Assembly (NCBI GenBank): GCA_937911935.1
Contig: CALDQH010000048.1
Coordinates: 1 to 13,572, forward strand
Origin: an uncultured Bacteroidales bacterium
Lineage (GTDB): Bacteria; Bacteroidota; Bacteroidia; Bacteroidales; Paludibacteraceae
Direction: 5' to 3'
DNA: 13,572 nt
Shown here: piece by piece, positions 13,463 to 13,572 of the stretch
How the letters are laid out: the number at the start of each line of letters is the position of its first letter
Position numbering within the stretch: the stretch's first letter is position 1
The notes under the pieces: model-generated
What the model saw: the letters and a program-made list of their open reading frames with translations, nothing else
What the model was told of the DNA's origin: nothing
Database searches by the model: none
Made by a program: the position numbers and the translations under genes

Positions 13463-13515
13463 AATCGGTTAATCGTTAAATCGTTGAGGCGGTGAGTCGG
13501 TGAGGTGAGGCGATG
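13463..13515. repeat. Second 8-base tandem array
   Basis: Read in order: AATCGGTT, AATCGTTA, AATCGTTG, AGGCGGTG, AGTCGGTG, AGGTG (a 5-base partial), AGGCGATG. CG sits at the same place in all six full units. Together with the array at 446-547 this makes two independent period-8 arrays in intergenic DNA of one window. It lies just upstream of the recR promoter. The remaining bases, 13516-13572, hold only a weak 5-bp inverted repeat (13545-13560) and no supported gene. Confidence 0.75.
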
Positions 13516-13572
13516 CTATGAAAAGACATCGTGATTGAGCGGAAATACATTTTTGTGTATGACGAGCGTTAA

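Noticed and set aside
13530..13572. Very short plus-strand frame ending at the terminal TAA
   Set aside because: Only 13 codons from a GTG, with no upstream signal and the window ending there; coding status cannot be supported.

Overview
The window is chromosomal DNA from a member of the Bacteroidota, most likely the Bacteroidales. The evidence is the gene families (a PDZ/S41 lipoprotein-style protease, tandem rhomboids with a DUF6576-like tail, a type-II NADH dehydrogenase next to HU, a Bacteroidetes-type ArgS with a KMKSREG loop), the lack of Shine-Dalgarno sequences, and repeated TAnnTTTG boxes, the Bacteroidetes -7 promoter element, some with a TTTG or TTG box 19-20 bases upstream. No phage, transposase, CRISPR array, rRNA or tRNA gene is visible. 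All genes look like vertically inherited housekeeping genes; the unusual content is between them.

Layout. (1) 1-437, minus: 5' part of an ApbE-type flavin transferase lipoprotein, cut by the window edge. (2) 438-581: divergent intergenic region with a drifting 8-base tandem array and a perfect 24-base palindrome that carries a -7 box in both directions. (3) 582-3242, plus: dCMP deaminase, S41 C-terminal processing protease and an HD-domain phosphohydrolase, tightly packed. (4) 3202-4977, minus: argS, whose 3' end overlaps the HD gene tail to tail. (5) 4978-5280: a 303-base non-coding stretch full of inverted repeats, including a 23-bp stem inside a larger concentric inverted repeat. (6) 5281-6864, minus: NDH-2 followed by HU. 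(7) 6865-7150: divergent intergenic region with two 83-base tandem repeat copies made of nested hairpins. (8) 7151-10446, plus: rhomboid, rhomboid-DUF6576, membrane-anchored EEP-family protein and purE, a compact operon. (9) 10431-13397, minus: an operon read as recR, four-helix membrane protein, HAD-like hydrolase, GT2 glycosyltransferase and GNAT acetyltransferase, whose last gene overlaps purE tail to tail. (10) 13398-13572: recR promoter and a second 8-base repeat array.

How the genes relate: the plus-strand operon at 582 combines pyrimidine deoxynucleotide metabolism (dCMP to dUMP), periplasmic proteolysis and an unassigned metal phosphohydrolase. The operon at 7151 joins two intramembrane proteases to a membrane-anchored phosphoesterase-like protein and to purine synthesis. 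The recR operon joins recombinational repair to probable envelope glycan work. These are physical linkages; a shared function is not demonstrated by the sequence.

The most interesting signal is that both divergent intergenic regions (553-576 and 6966-7077) hold palindromes with the same outer arms, AGTATCTT and AAGATAC, so each palindrome carries outward-facing -7-like boxes. One pair of these hairpins differs by a compensatory G-C to A-T change. They look like a small family of palindromic elements acting as, or selected as, two-way promoters.
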